From Tsukamurella paurometabola DSM 20162 (lineage in GTDB: Bacteria > Actinomycetota > Actinomycetes > Mycobacteriales > Mycobacteriaceae): a DNA stretch of 64,000 nucleotides. Location of the stretch: the NCBI RefSeq assembly GCF_000092225.1, contig NC_014158.1:1054001-1118000 (forward strand), read 5' to 3'. Each line of letters starts with the position of its first letter. Position 1 is the first letter of the stretch. Below, in pieces: positions 55,998 through 63,972 of this stretch. Position numbers and translations under genes: made by a program. The notes below the pieces were generated by a model. The model did no database searches and was not told where the DNA came from. It was given only the letters and a program-made list of their open reading frames with translations.

Positions 55998-56618
55998 TCA
56001 CGCGGCCGTGGTGAAAGCGACCCAGCGCCATCGTCCGGAAGTGGACTCCACTCGTCCGGCGGCGGCGAGGATCCGGTCGCCGCGGCTGTAGGTGAGGAAC
56101 ACCTCGGCACCGATCTCGGGATCGTCGGTGCGGGGACGGGGCCGGGGTGCCAGCACACGCGGCGCGGCGACGTGCACGCGGCCCCAACCGGTCACCTGCG
56201 CGGCCTCGGCCTCGGCGAGTACCCGCAGCACATCGACCACGGTGCCCGAGGCGATCGCCGTGAGGTGCTTCGCAGGCCGGCGCCGCTCCAGTACTTCGAA
56301 GAGCGGCCGCAGCGTGGACAGGACGAATCGGCGCGCGTCCGGGTGCACCGCGGCCACCGGTCCGGCCGGTGCCGGGGCGAGCGTGCCCTCGGTCCGGCGT
56401 GCGGCGGGTGGCGCCGGGACGGGCGGCGCCGGGGGTGCGGGATCGCGACGCGCACCGAACGGCACCGCCGCGGGCTCGGCGTTCGGTGCGCGGAGGATGC
56501 CGAATCCGGACCAGGACGGATCGGCCGCGATCTCGGTTGCACGCTGCGGTGTGCAGTGCCGTGTGCGCGTTCCGCCACCTGGCGCGACGATGATTGCCCC
56601 CATATCGGTTAGACGCAT
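55998..56618 (-). CDS. Rv3235-like protein
   Basis: A 206-residue protein with a Pro/Ala-rich, disordered middle (about residues 60-90) and a folded C-terminal half: RRFVLSTLRPLFEVLERRRPAKHLTAIASGTVVDVLRVL, RVHVAAPRVLAPR, DDPEIGAEVFLTYSRGDRILAAAGRVE, RWRWVAFTTA. This is the Rv3235 family (DUF6459 in my memory), conserved near secA1 and tgs3. Function unknown. Divergent from the Tgs-like gene. Confidence 0.82.
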   Translation of the reverse strand: MRLTDMGAIIVAPGGGTRTRHCTPQRATEIAADPSWSGFGILRAPNAEPAAVPFGARRDPAPPAPPVPAPPAARRTEGTLAPAPAGPVAAVHPDARRFVLSTLRPLFEVLERRRPAKHLTAIASGTVVDVLRVLAEAEAAQVTGWGRVHVAAPRVLAPRPRPRTDDPEIGAEVFLTYSRGDRILAAAGRVESTSGRWRWVAFTTAA

Positions 56619-56713
56619 CAGGGCGGCGTCAGGATCCCACCGGGCGGCGGGCCGCTCAGCGTATGCTGACGCGGAAAACGCGACGGAGCAGGTGCAACGG
56701 TGGGGAGGCGTGG

Positions 56714-58120
56714 ATGAAGGGCAGGCTCGGCCAGTCCGATGCGGAGTTCTACGCGCTGGAGGACTCGACGACGCCCACGCACGTCGGGTCGCTCGCCATC
56801 ATGCAGCGCCCGGCCGGGGGATTCGACTACGAACATCTGCTCGCGGCGATCGAAGAGCGGCCGGCCGAGGTGCCGCGGTACCGGCAGAAGGTGCGCAGCG
56901 TGCCGCTGGGTATCGCGCGGCCGGTGTGGGTGGAGGACCGCGACTTCGACATCACCTACCACGTGCGGGTGTCCGCGCTGCCGCAGCCGGGCAGCGACGA
57001 TCAGCTCCACGATCTGGTGGCCCGGTTGAACTCGCGGCCCTTGGACCGGGAGCGGCCGCTGTGGGAGGTGTACCTCATCGAGGGTCTGGGCGGAGACCGG
57101 CTGGCGGTGTTCACCAAGACCCACCTCGCGCTCGTCGACGGTCGTGCCAACGTCGACCTGATGCAGTTGCTGCTCACCTCCGATCCGCGCCGTCCCGAGC
57201 CGCCCGAGGACCTGTGGATGGGGCAGCACGAGCCGAGCGACGGCGAGCTGGTGATGGGTGCGGTGATCGATCTGCTGTCCCGCCCGGCGCGGACCGCATC
57301 GATGATCCAGGCGATGGTGGGCGAGGTCGCGGACTCGATCGGCGGCCTGCAGGAGAACGCCGCCGATGTGATCGAGCGGGCATCGAGTCTGGTGCGTGCG
57401 CGTACCGCGGTGACGCCGGTGCGCTCGCTCAACGTGCCGATCTCGCGGAGCCGCAGGTTCGCGGTGGCCACGATGGATCTCGACGAATTCCGGCGGCTGC
57501 GCGCGGCGTTCGGCTGCACCGTCAACGATCTTCTGCTGTCGGTGGTGGCGGGCGGCCTACGCACCTGGCTGATCTCGCGAGGGGAGCCGATCAGTGCCGG
57601 TACCGAGGTGCGGGTGCTGGAACCGATCGCGGTCGATGATGTGGGCTTGGGCGTGGGCGAGCAGGTACGGGCGTACATCGTCCGGCTACCGGTCGCCGAG
57701 GGCAATGCGGTGGTGCGGATGCGGCAGATCGCGCACGGTGCCGCGGCGCAGGTGGACCGGAACCGTCAGGTGGCGGCGCGGGCCCTCGCGACCAGCGGCG
57801 GCTTCACCCCGTCCACCCTGCACGCGCTGGGCGCGCGCACCGCGATGAGCGTCTCGCCGCGCTCGTTCAACATCCTGGTGACCAATGCTCCGGGCCCGCA
57901 GACACCGGTCTTCCTGGCCGGAGTCGAGGTCGAGCAGGTGTACCCGGTGCCTCCGCTCATCGCGAACCAAGTGGTGTCGATCGGCATCACGTCGTACAAC
58001 GGAAAGGTGTACTTCGGTCTCAATGCCGACCGTGATGGCATGTGGGACGTGATCTCGATGACCGAATTCCTCTACGAGGCGCTGGATGAGCTGGCGTCGT
58101 CAGCGAAAGGCGATCGATGA
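56714..58120 (+). CDS. WS/DGAT-type acyltransferase with altered active-site motif
   Basis: A 468-residue protein of the wax ester synthase/diacylglycerol acyltransferase family (Tgs3-like by position). It begins MKGRLGQSDAEFYALEDSTT and has RYRQKVRSVPLGIARPVWV, FDITYHVR, and the C-terminal SNxPGP-like VTNAPGPQTPVFLAG. The normal HHxxxDG motif reads HLALVDG: the first His and DG remain, the second, catalytic His is Leu. Activity on triacylglycerol is therefore doubtful. ATG 56714 follows GGGGAGGCG; TATGCT at 56662-56667 is a possible -10. Confidence 0.88.
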   Translation: MKGRLGQSDAEFYALEDSTTPTHVGSLAIMQRPAGGFDYEHLLAAIEERPAEVPRYRQKVRSVPLGIARPVWVEDRDFDITYHVRVSALPQPGSDDQLHDLVARLNSRPLDRERPLWEVYLIEGLGGDRLAVFTKTHLALVDGRANVDLMQLLLTSDPRRPEPPEDLWMGQHEPSDGELVMGAVIDLLSRPARTASMIQAMVGEVADSIGGLQENAADVIERASSLVRARTAVTPVRSLNVPISRSRRFAVATMDLDEFRRLRAAFGCTVNDLLLSVVAGGLRTWLISRGEPISAGTEVRVLEPIAVDDVGLGVGEQVRAYIVRLPVAEGNAVVRMRQIAHGAAAQVDRNRQVAARALATSGGFTPSTLHALGARTAMSVSPRSFNILVTNAPGPQTPVFLAGVEVEQVYPVPPLIANQVVSIGITSYNGKVYFGLNADRDGMWDVISMTEFLYEALDELASSAKGDR

Positions 58121-58650
58121 CAGTCCGGGTGTACGTGCCCTCCACTCTGGCCGGCCTGCAGGTGCTGCAGCGCGATGGCGAGCTGTTCCCGTTGGGCGGC
58201 ACGGTGTTCGGTGTGACGCCCGCGCTGCGCGAGGCGTATACGGCGGGCGACGAGGAGGAGTTGGCCGAGGCGGCGATGCGCCACGCCGCGCGGGCCTCCC
58301 TGCGCCTGCTGGCCGTCGACGACGAGGATGCGCCGGCCGCGGCGCCGGACGGAGCGGACCCGGATCCCGTTCGCCGCGTAGTGATCACGGTCGACGTGCC
58401 GGCCGCGAAGGAGCGCCCCGATCTCGATGATGCGGTGCTCAAGGTGAGCGAGCCGATCCGGCTCAAGGACGTGCTCGCCGTGCACGTGGACGTCTCGGAG
58501 GCGGAGCCGGCGGTGACCCGTGCGGCGCAGGTGGTCGATGCCGCGGATCTGGGCGACGAGGACGCCGAGCTGGCGGTCGGCGATGCCGAGGATCACGATC
58601 TGGCCTGGTATGCGACGCAGGAACTGCCGTTCCTGCTCGAACTGCTGTGA
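58117..58650 (+). CDS. conserved hypothetical protein, Rv3231c-like (DUF6912 type)
   Basis: A 177-residue acidic protein: strand-rich start VRVYVPSTLAGLQVLQRDGEL, ALREAYTAGDEEELAEAAMRHAARASLRLLA, RRVVITVDVPAA, and a typical end EDHDLAWYATQELPFLLELL. Conserved with the tgs/desA3 region in mycobacteria (Rv3231c-like). It is ATGA-coupled to the Tgs-like gene. Function unknown; no catalytic motif stands out. Confidence 0.85.
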   Translation: MTVRVYVPSTLAGLQVLQRDGELFPLGGTVFGVTPALREAYTAGDEEELAEAAMRHAARASLRLLAVDDEDAPAAAPDGADPDPVRRVVITVDVPAAKERPDLDDAVLKVSEPIRLKDVLAVHVDVSEAEPAVTRAAQVVDAADLGDEDAELAVGDAEDHDLAWYATQELPFLLELL

Positions 58651-58714
58651 CCCGGGTCCGGCCGGCTTTCCGGAGCCGCTGTTGGCGCGCGACGGTTTGG
58701 TAGGGTGCGGAAAA

Positions 58715-58756
58715 ATGATGACGGGTACTGCGACGATGGGCCGATTCGACCAGTGA
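58715..58756 (+). CDS. 13-residue leader peptide candidate
   Basis: ATG 58715 opens MMTGTATMGRFDQ and stops at TGA 58754-58756, which shares GTGA with the GTG start of the next gene. A TAGGGT box (58701-58706) lies eight bases before, so the leader would be the first codon of a leaderless mRNA and its translation would carry ribosomes to the next start. Too short to judge by similarity. Confidence 0.45.
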   Translation: MMTGTATMGRFDQ

Positions 58757-59349
58757 GCACGACGACCACAGACGGTGACCACGCCGACCGGGCCCCGTCG
58801 CAGACGCCGCGCTCGCAGCCGTCGGTGACCACCACGGTCACGGTCACGGTGCTCGTGATGGCCCTGCTCGCCGCCGCGGTCGCCTTTGGCCTGCTGTGGA
58901 ATTCGCAGCGTGAGGAGCTCGACCGCCGGAATGCGGCGAACGCCGACCGGATGCACGCGGAGAAGGTCGCGGCGGACTACGCCGTCGCCACGTCGACCTT
59001 CGACTACCGCGATCTGGGGCCGTGGCGCGTGGCGCTCACCACGGGCGTCTCGCCCGAGCTGAAGGCGAAACTGGAAGCCTCGGTGGGCGCGATCTCTCAG
59101 CTCATGCAGCCGTTGCAATGGGTCTCCAAGGGCACGCTGCTCGATTCGGTCACCCGGTCTCAGGCGGGTGAGGTGTACGTCGTGGCGGTGTACATCAGCA
59201 CGCAGACCAGCACCGTGCAGTCGCCGAACCAGGAACCGAAGCCCGCGTCCTTCACCATCACGTTGGACAAGGGCAAGGACTGGCAGCTGACCGAGGTCGG
59301 TTCGGATCTCCAGCCGGTGGGCGGGGGAGCGGCCACCCCGCCGCGCTGA
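58753..59349 (+). CDS. single-pass membrane protein, Mce-associated type
   Basis: A 198-residue protein: Thr/Ser-rich cytosolic start, one TM (VTTTVTVTVLVMALLAAAVAFGLLW, about residues 25-49), a short helix (REELDRRNAANADRMHAEKVAADYAVATSTFDY) and an NTF2-like outer domain (ELKAKLEASVGAISQLM, VYVVAVYISTQTSTVQSP). This is the layout of Mce-associated proteins, though no mce genes are in the window. GTG 58753 overlaps a possible leader peptide; an earlier GTG at 58705 is in frame. Confidence 0.82.
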   Translation: MSTTTTDGDHADRAPSQTPRSQPSVTTTVTVTVLVMALLAAAVAFGLLWNSQREELDRRNAANADRMHAEKVAADYAVATSTFDYRDLGPWRVALTTGVSPELKAKLEASVGAISQLMQPLQWVSKGTLLDSVTRSQAGEVYVVAVYISTQTSTVQSPNQEPKPASFTITLDKGKDWQLTEVGSDLQPVGGGAATPPR

Positions 59350-59374
59350 CGGCGGAGAACCGGGACGATCAGCC

Positions 59375-59401
59375 TGGGACAAGTTCACAGGAATTGTCCC
59401 A
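59375..59401. promoter_or_regulatory. operator upstream of the desaturase reductase
   Basis: TGGGACAA, 11 bases, TTGTCCCA: perfect 8-bp arms. The outer TGGGAC-N15-GTCCCA recurs with identical spacing at 62547-62573. It ends 16 bases before the TAGTCT -10 box (59418-59423), so it covers the -35 region. Confidence 0.65.
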
Positions 59402-59430
59402 TCGGCCTGCGGCCCTCTAGTCTCAGCGGC

Positions 59431-60576
59431 ATGAGCAATTCGTTCCGTGCTTTCCGTGACTGGCTCGAAGCCCCGGCCAAGAACGTCTCCGCCGAGCATC
59501 CGCGTACCAATCTGGTGCGCGGTGCGGTGGCACGGCTGACCACCCCGCTGCTGCCCGACGACTACCTGCACCTGATCAACCCGCTCTGGTCGGCGCGTGA
59601 GCTGCGCGGCAAGATCGTCGGCGTCCAGCAGGAGACCGACGAATCGGTGACGCTCACCATCGAGACCGGCTGGGGCTTCAACACCAAGTACGAAGCCGGC
59701 CAGTACGTGGGCATCGGCGTGCTCGTCGGAGGCAAGTGGACCTGGCGCTCATACTCGCTCACCTCGGTTCCCGATATGGGGACCGGCCGCGGCCCGCGCG
59801 AGGTGTCGATCACCGTGAAGGCCATGAGCGAGGGCTTCCTGTCGAACCATCTCGTCTCGGGCGTCTCCGAGGGCACCATCGTGCGGTTGCAGGCACCGTC
59901 GGGCGATTTCACTCTGCCCAACCCGCTGCCGCCGAAGGTCCTGTTCCTCACCGCGGGCAGCGGCATCACCCCGGTGATGGCCATGCTGCGCACCCTGGAG
60001 CGCCGCGGTATCCCCGCCGGCACCGACATCGTGGCCGTGCACTCCGCCCCGAACGCCGATGCAGCGCTGTTCCGTGACGAGCTCGAGGCCTTCGACGCCA
60101 ATCACGACAACGTGACCGTGCAGCTGAGGTACACCCGCGACGCGGGCCGGCTCACGCCACAGAATCTCGGTGAGGTGGTCCCGGACTGGCAGGACCGGCA
60201 GACCTGGATCTGCGGCCCCGGCGTCTTCCTCAACGACATGGAGGTGGCCTGGAAGGACCGCGGTATCGAGTCGCGCCTGCATCAGGAGCGGTTCACCGTC
60301 GAGCGTGCCGATGTCTCGGCCTCGGGCGGCGATGTCACCTTCCTCAAGGCGGGCAAGACCACCGAGGTCGACGGTGCCACCACGCTGCTGGAGGCGGGCG
60401 AGGCCGCGGGTGTGCAGATGCCGTTCGGTTGCCGCATGGGCATCTGTCAGACCTGCGTGGTGCAGCTCGCCGACGGTCAGGTCCGCGATCTCCGCAGTGG
60501 CGATCTGCACACCGAGGGCGAGCGCATCCAGACCTGTATCTCGGTGGCGGTGGGAGACTGCTCGCTCGACGTCTGA
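59431..60576 (+). CDS. FAD/2Fe-2S oxidoreductase, electron donor to desaturase
   Basis: A 381-residue reductase like Rv3230c, which feeds NADPH electrons to the DesA3 desaturase. FAD site WRSYSLTSVPD, NAD(P) site LTAGSGITPVMAMLRTLE, and a C-terminal plant-type 2Fe-2S domain with Cys in CRMGICQTC and a later Cys in RIQTCISVA. ATG 59431 is seven bases after TAGTCT, so leaderless. It lies directly before the first desaturase gene but has its own operator. Confidence 0.93.
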   Translation: MSNSFRAFRDWLEAPAKNVSAEHPRTNLVRGAVARLTTPLLPDDYLHLINPLWSARELRGKIVGVQQETDESVTLTIETGWGFNTKYEAGQYVGIGVLVGGKWTWRSYSLTSVPDMGTGRGPREVSITVKAMSEGFLSNHLVSGVSEGTIVRLQAPSGDFTLPNPLPPKVLFLTAGSGITPVMAMLRTLERRGIPAGTDIVAVHSAPNADAALFRDELEAFDANHDNVTVQLRYTRDAGRLTPQNLGEVVPDWQDRQTWICGPGVFLNDMEVAWKDRGIESRLHQERFTVERADVSASGGDVTFLKAGKTTEVDGATTLLEAGEAAGVQMPFGCRMGICQTCVVQLADGQVRDLRSGDLHTEGERIQTCISVAVGDCSLDV

Positions 60577-60607
60577 CCGGGGGCTTTCGCCAGGTCGATC
60601 ACATGCG

Positions 60608-60645
60608 TTGACAGCCTACGGCGCCGTAACTTACGGTTGCGTAGG
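60608..60645 (+). promoter_or_regulatory. promoter and nested dyad before the first desaturase
   Basis: TTGACA (60608-60613), 18 bases, TACGGT (60632-60637). Across the spacer and -10 runs a nested dyad centred on 60630: CCTACG-N3-CCGTAA-C-TTACGG-N3-CGTAGG (60615-60645). Its overlap with the -10 fits repression, for example by a TetR-type lipid sensor. Confidence 0.65.
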
Positions 60646-60684
60646 TTAGAGACGGCTTCGACCGACCACGAAGGACGGCCCCGC

Positions 60685-61941
60685 ATGGCGATCACCGACA
60701 TCCCCGAGTACGCGCACCTCACGGACGCGGACGTGGAGGCGTTGGGGGCCGAGCTCGACGCGATCCGGCGCGATATCGAGGCCGTCCGCGGCGAGTCGGA
60801 CGTCCGATACCTGCAGCGCACCATCGCGGCGCAGCGCGGTCTGGAGGTGGCGGGCCGACTGATGCTGCTGGGCGCGCACAAGCGCGGCTTCTGGTGGGGG
60901 TCGGCGCTCTCGCTGGGGCTGGCGAAGATCATCGAGAACATGGAGCTCGGGCACAACATCATGCACGGGCAGTGGGACTGGATGAACGATCCCGAGGTGC
61001 ACTCGACCACATGGGAGTGGGACAACGCCGGCACCTCCCGGCTGTGGAAGCACACCCACAATTACGTGCACCACAAGTACACCAACGTCCTCGATATGGA
61101 CGACGACGTGGGCTACAAGACGCTCCGCGTGACCCGAGACCAGCCGTGGACCCCGTTCAACGCCGGAAACCTGGTCTACAACACGCTTTTGATGCTGCTC
61201 TTCGAGTACGGCGTGGCGATCCAGCACCTTGAGCTCGGGCGTGCCGCCACCAAGTGGAACAAGCCCTGGTTCGACCGCGCGGGTTTCAAGGCCGACGCCG
61301 CCGACGTGGGCCGCAAGATCGGCCGGCAGGCGCTCAAGGACTACGCGGCCTCGCCTCTGGTGGGCGTCCCGTTCGGCGGCAAGCGCGGCTGGCGTACGGC
61401 GCTCACCGCCACGATCACCGCCAATGTGATCCGCAACGTGTGGACCAACGCGGTGATCTTCTGCGGCCACTTCCCTGACGGTGCCGAGAAGTTCACCAAG
61501 CAGGACGTCGATAACGAGACGCAGGCGCAGTGGTACCTGCGCCAGATGCTGGGCAGTGCCAACCTCTCCGGCGGCCCGGTGATCGACTTCCTCTCGGGCA
61601 ATCTGAGCTACCAGATCGAGCATCACCTGTTTCCCGACCTGCCGTCGAACCGGTTGGCGGAGATCGGCGTTCGCGTGCGCGCGCTCTGCGAGAAGTACGA
61701 CCTGCCGTACACGATCGGCCCGCTGCACGTGCAGTACTACAAGTCCTGGCGCACCATCGCCAAGCTGTCGCTCCCGGACAAGTACCTGCGCGACACCGCC
61801 GACGACGCCCCCGAGACCGCGAGCGAGGCGATGTTCGCGGGCACCGAATTCGCGCAGCCGCGGCTCGATGAGCGCACCGGCCGCCGGTTCGGCCTCAAGG
61901 CCGCTCGCGAGGCGGTCCACGCCCTGCGCGGCCGTCGCTGA
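60685..61941 (+). CDS. membrane fatty-acyl-CoA desaturase, DesA3-type (copy 1)
   Basis: A 418-residue di-iron desaturase. His boxes: ELGHNIMHGQWDWM, HNYVHHKYTN and YQIEHHLFPDLPSNR. In mycobacteria DesA3 makes oleoyl-CoA from stearoyl-CoA with the Rv3230c reductase, whose homologue precedes this gene. Regiospecificity here is not readable. Weak hydrophobic spans near residues 70-90 and 155-175. ATG 60685 lies after GAAGGA. Closely related to copy 2. Confidence 0.92.
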   Translation: MAITDIPEYAHLTDADVEALGAELDAIRRDIEAVRGESDVRYLQRTIAAQRGLEVAGRLMLLGAHKRGFWWGSALSLGLAKIIENMELGHNIMHGQWDWMNDPEVHSTTWEWDNAGTSRLWKHTHNYVHHKYTNVLDMDDDVGYKTLRVTRDQPWTPFNAGNLVYNTLLMLLFEYGVAIQHLELGRAATKWNKPWFDRAGFKADAADVGRKIGRQALKDYAASPLVGVPFGGKRGWRTALTATITANVIRNVWTNAVIFCGHFPDGAEKFTKQDVDNETQAQWYLRQMLGSANLSGGPVIDFLSGNLSYQIEHHLFPDLPSNRLAEIGVRVRALCEKYDLPYTIGPLHVQYYKSWRTIAKLSLPDKYLRDTADDAPETASEAMFAGTEFAQPRLDERTGRRFGLKAAREAVHALRGRR

Positions 61942-61953
61942 CGCCGCAGCCGA

Positions 61954-61987
61954 GCCCGCCCGGGCACCGTGACGGTGCGCGGCGGGC
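61954..61987. terminator. nested hairpin between convergent genes
   Basis: GCCCGCC (61954-61960) pairs with GGCGGGC (61981-61987), and inside it GCACCG-TGA-CGGTGC (61964-61978). It separates the first desaturase from the convergent secreted-protein gene and should stop transcripts from both sides. Confidence 0.55.
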
Positions 61988-62005
61988 CCGGGGCGGCGAT
62001 GTGTC

Positions 62006-62371
62006 CTACTTGCCGCCGAACATCTGATCCAGCTTCGCGAAATCCTCCTGCGCGGAGCCGCTCGCCCGGGTGCCGGCGTCGGTGTTGATCAGTGCCTTGC
62101 GCTGCTCCAGCGTCAGGCCGGGCTCGGTGAAGGGATCCACCGGCAGGCAGGCGGCGTCCCGGTCGGCCTTGATCGTGCCATCGGGGTTGATGAACGCCGT
62201 GCACTTGGGGAGGTTGTCGGCAGCCGGAGCGGCGGCAGCCGTTCCGCTGCCCGGCTCGGCGTTCGCGGTGCCGGTGAGCGCGAACCCGCCGATCACGGCG
62301 CCCGCGGCGACGGCCGAACCGGCCACGGCGGTGAGGATGCGGGTGCGGGGCGAGGTAGTGGTGGTACGCAT
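62006..62371 (-). CDS. small secreted protein
   Basis: A 121-residue protein with a Sec signal peptide (MRTTTTSPRTRILTAVAGSA, then a hydrophobic run ending TGTANA, cleavage after Ala 40). The mature part has two Cys (PKCTAF and AACLPVD) that could pair, and helical sequence EPGLTLEQRKALINT and EDFAKLDQMFGGK. I do not recognise the family. AGAAGGAGAA precedes the ATG. It sits between two desaturase genes on the opposite strand. Confidence 0.8.
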   Translation of the reverse strand: MRTTTTSPRTRILTAVAGSAVAAGAVIGGFALTGTANAEPGSGTAAAAPAADNLPKCTAFINPDGTIKADRDAACLPVDPFTEPGLTLEQRKALINTDAGTRASGSAQEDFAKLDQMFGGK

Positions 62372-62546
62372 GCTGCGTTCTCCTTCTGTAGGTGACTGCC
62401 GCACGGTGTTTGCGACATCACCCACAGTGCTGAGCGCATGTCCCAGCCCGGAACCAGCCACGTCCCGGAACCGACGCAAGTCGGCGCCTGTGCGGTGTGA
62501 CCGACCTGCGACGAGTGCGCGTCCGCGATGTGACATGGACCCCACG

Positions 62547-62573
62547 TGGGACAACAATCGTGATTTCGTCCCA
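62547..62573. promoter_or_regulatory. operator upstream of the second desaturase
   Basis: TGGGAC-N15-GTCCCA, extended to CGTGGGAC/GTCCCACG (62545-62575). Left half TGGGACAA equals that of the reductase operator. A TACTCT box (62583-62588) nine bases downstream is the likely -10. Confidence 0.65.
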
Positions 62574-62646
62574 CGGGGCTGTTACTCTCGACATCGTTCG
62601 AAGACGACGGCCGCCGCATGCGGTCTGACCGATTGGGGATCGCCTC

Positions 62647-63933
62647 GTGGCTATCACTGACATCGCGGAGTACGCGCACCTCACCGACGCCGACATCGAG
62701 GCGCTCGGTGCAGAGTTGGACGCGCTGCGTCGTGAGATCGAGGAGAGCCGCGGCGAGGAGGATGCCAAGTACATCCGCCGCGTCATCAAGAGCCAGCGCG
62801 TCGCCGAGACCGCCGGTCGCGTCTTCGGCCTGGCCGCCGGCATGAAGGGGTGGAAGGGCAAGGCCGCGTGGGCCGCCTCCGCCGCGTGCCTGTCGTACGC
62901 CAAGGTCATTGAGAACAACGAGCTCGGCCACAACATCATGCACGGCCAGTGGGACTGGATGAACGATCCGGAGATCCACTCGGCCAACTGGGAGTGGGAC
63001 TCCGCCTCGGACGGCAAGTTCTGGCGCCACACCCACAACTACATGCACCACAAGTACACCAACGTCACCGATATGGACGACGACATCGGCTACGGCATCC
63101 TGCGCGTCACGCGCGATCAGCCGTGGGAGCCGTACATGCTGTTCAACCCGGTGTACAACGTGATCCTGGCGACCGGCTTCCAGTACGGCAAGGCCGTCCA
63201 GCACCTCGAGCTGATGAACGCGATGAAGGCCATGTTCAACGGCGGTGAGCAGTACGCCAACTACGACTGGCCCGAGTTCCGCCGGCGCCTGAAGATCGTG
63301 CTCACCAAGATCGGCAAGCAGACCGCCAAGGACTACGTCCTGTTCCCGGCCATGGCCGTCCCGTTCACCGGCGCCCGCGGCTACAAGAAGGCGGCATCGG
63401 CCAACTACGTCGCCAACACCGTGCGCGACGTGTGGGACCACATGACCATCTTCTGCGGTCATTTCCCGGACGACGCCGAGAAGTTCACCATCGAGGACAT
63501 CGACAACGAGACCCTCCCCGAGTGGTACCTGCGCCAGATGCTGGGCACCGCGAACTTCGAGGGCAGCAACGCCCTGCACTTCATCTCCGGCCACCTGGGC
63601 CGGCAGATCGAGCACCACCTGTACCCGGACCTGCCGTCGAACCGGTACAACTACCTCGCGGCGCGGGTCCAGGAGATCTGTGAGAAGTACGACCTGCCGT
63701 ACAACACGGGGTCGATCTGGCGGCAGTACGCGGAGTCGTGGCGCACGATCATCAAGCTGTCGCTGCCCGACAAGTACCTCAAGGCCACCGTCGACGATGC
63801 GCCCGAGACCCACTCGAACAAGCGCTTCTACGACGAGACCGGCGTGACCACCGTGGTCAAGGGCGAGATCGACGCCGAGGGCAACCGTCGTGGCCTGCGC
63901 AGCCACGTCCAGGAGTTGGCGGCGAGCAAGTAG
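62647..63933 (+). CDS. membrane fatty-acyl-CoA desaturase, DesA3-type (copy 2)
   Basis: A 428-residue paralogue of copy 1, sharing the start AITDIxEYAHLTDADxEALGAELDA and the His boxes ELGHNIMHGQWDWM, HNYMHHKYTN and RQIEHHLYPDLPSNR. It differs most in the middle (about residues 180-230) and tail, so substrate or position may differ. GTG 62647 follows a GGGGATC site. Separate operator from copy 1, so the two are controlled differently. Confidence 0.92.
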   Translation: MAITDIAEYAHLTDADIEALGAELDALRREIEESRGEEDAKYIRRVIKSQRVAETAGRVFGLAAGMKGWKGKAAWAASAACLSYAKVIENNELGHNIMHGQWDWMNDPEIHSANWEWDSASDGKFWRHTHNYMHHKYTNVTDMDDDIGYGILRVTRDQPWEPYMLFNPVYNVILATGFQYGKAVQHLELMNAMKAMFNGGEQYANYDWPEFRRRLKIVLTKIGKQTAKDYVLFPAMAVPFTGARGYKKAASANYVANTVRDVWDHMTIFCGHFPDDAEKFTIEDIDNETLPEWYLRQMLGTANFEGSNALHFISGHLGRQIEHHLYPDLPSNRYNYLAARVQEICEKYDLPYNTGSIWRQYAESWRTIIKLSLPDKYLKATVDDAPETHSNKRFYDETGVTTVVKGEIDAEGNRRGLRSHVQELAASK

Positions 63934-63972
63934 CGGGCGAGATCGCAGCGCACACGGCGTAGCCTTAGAGAC

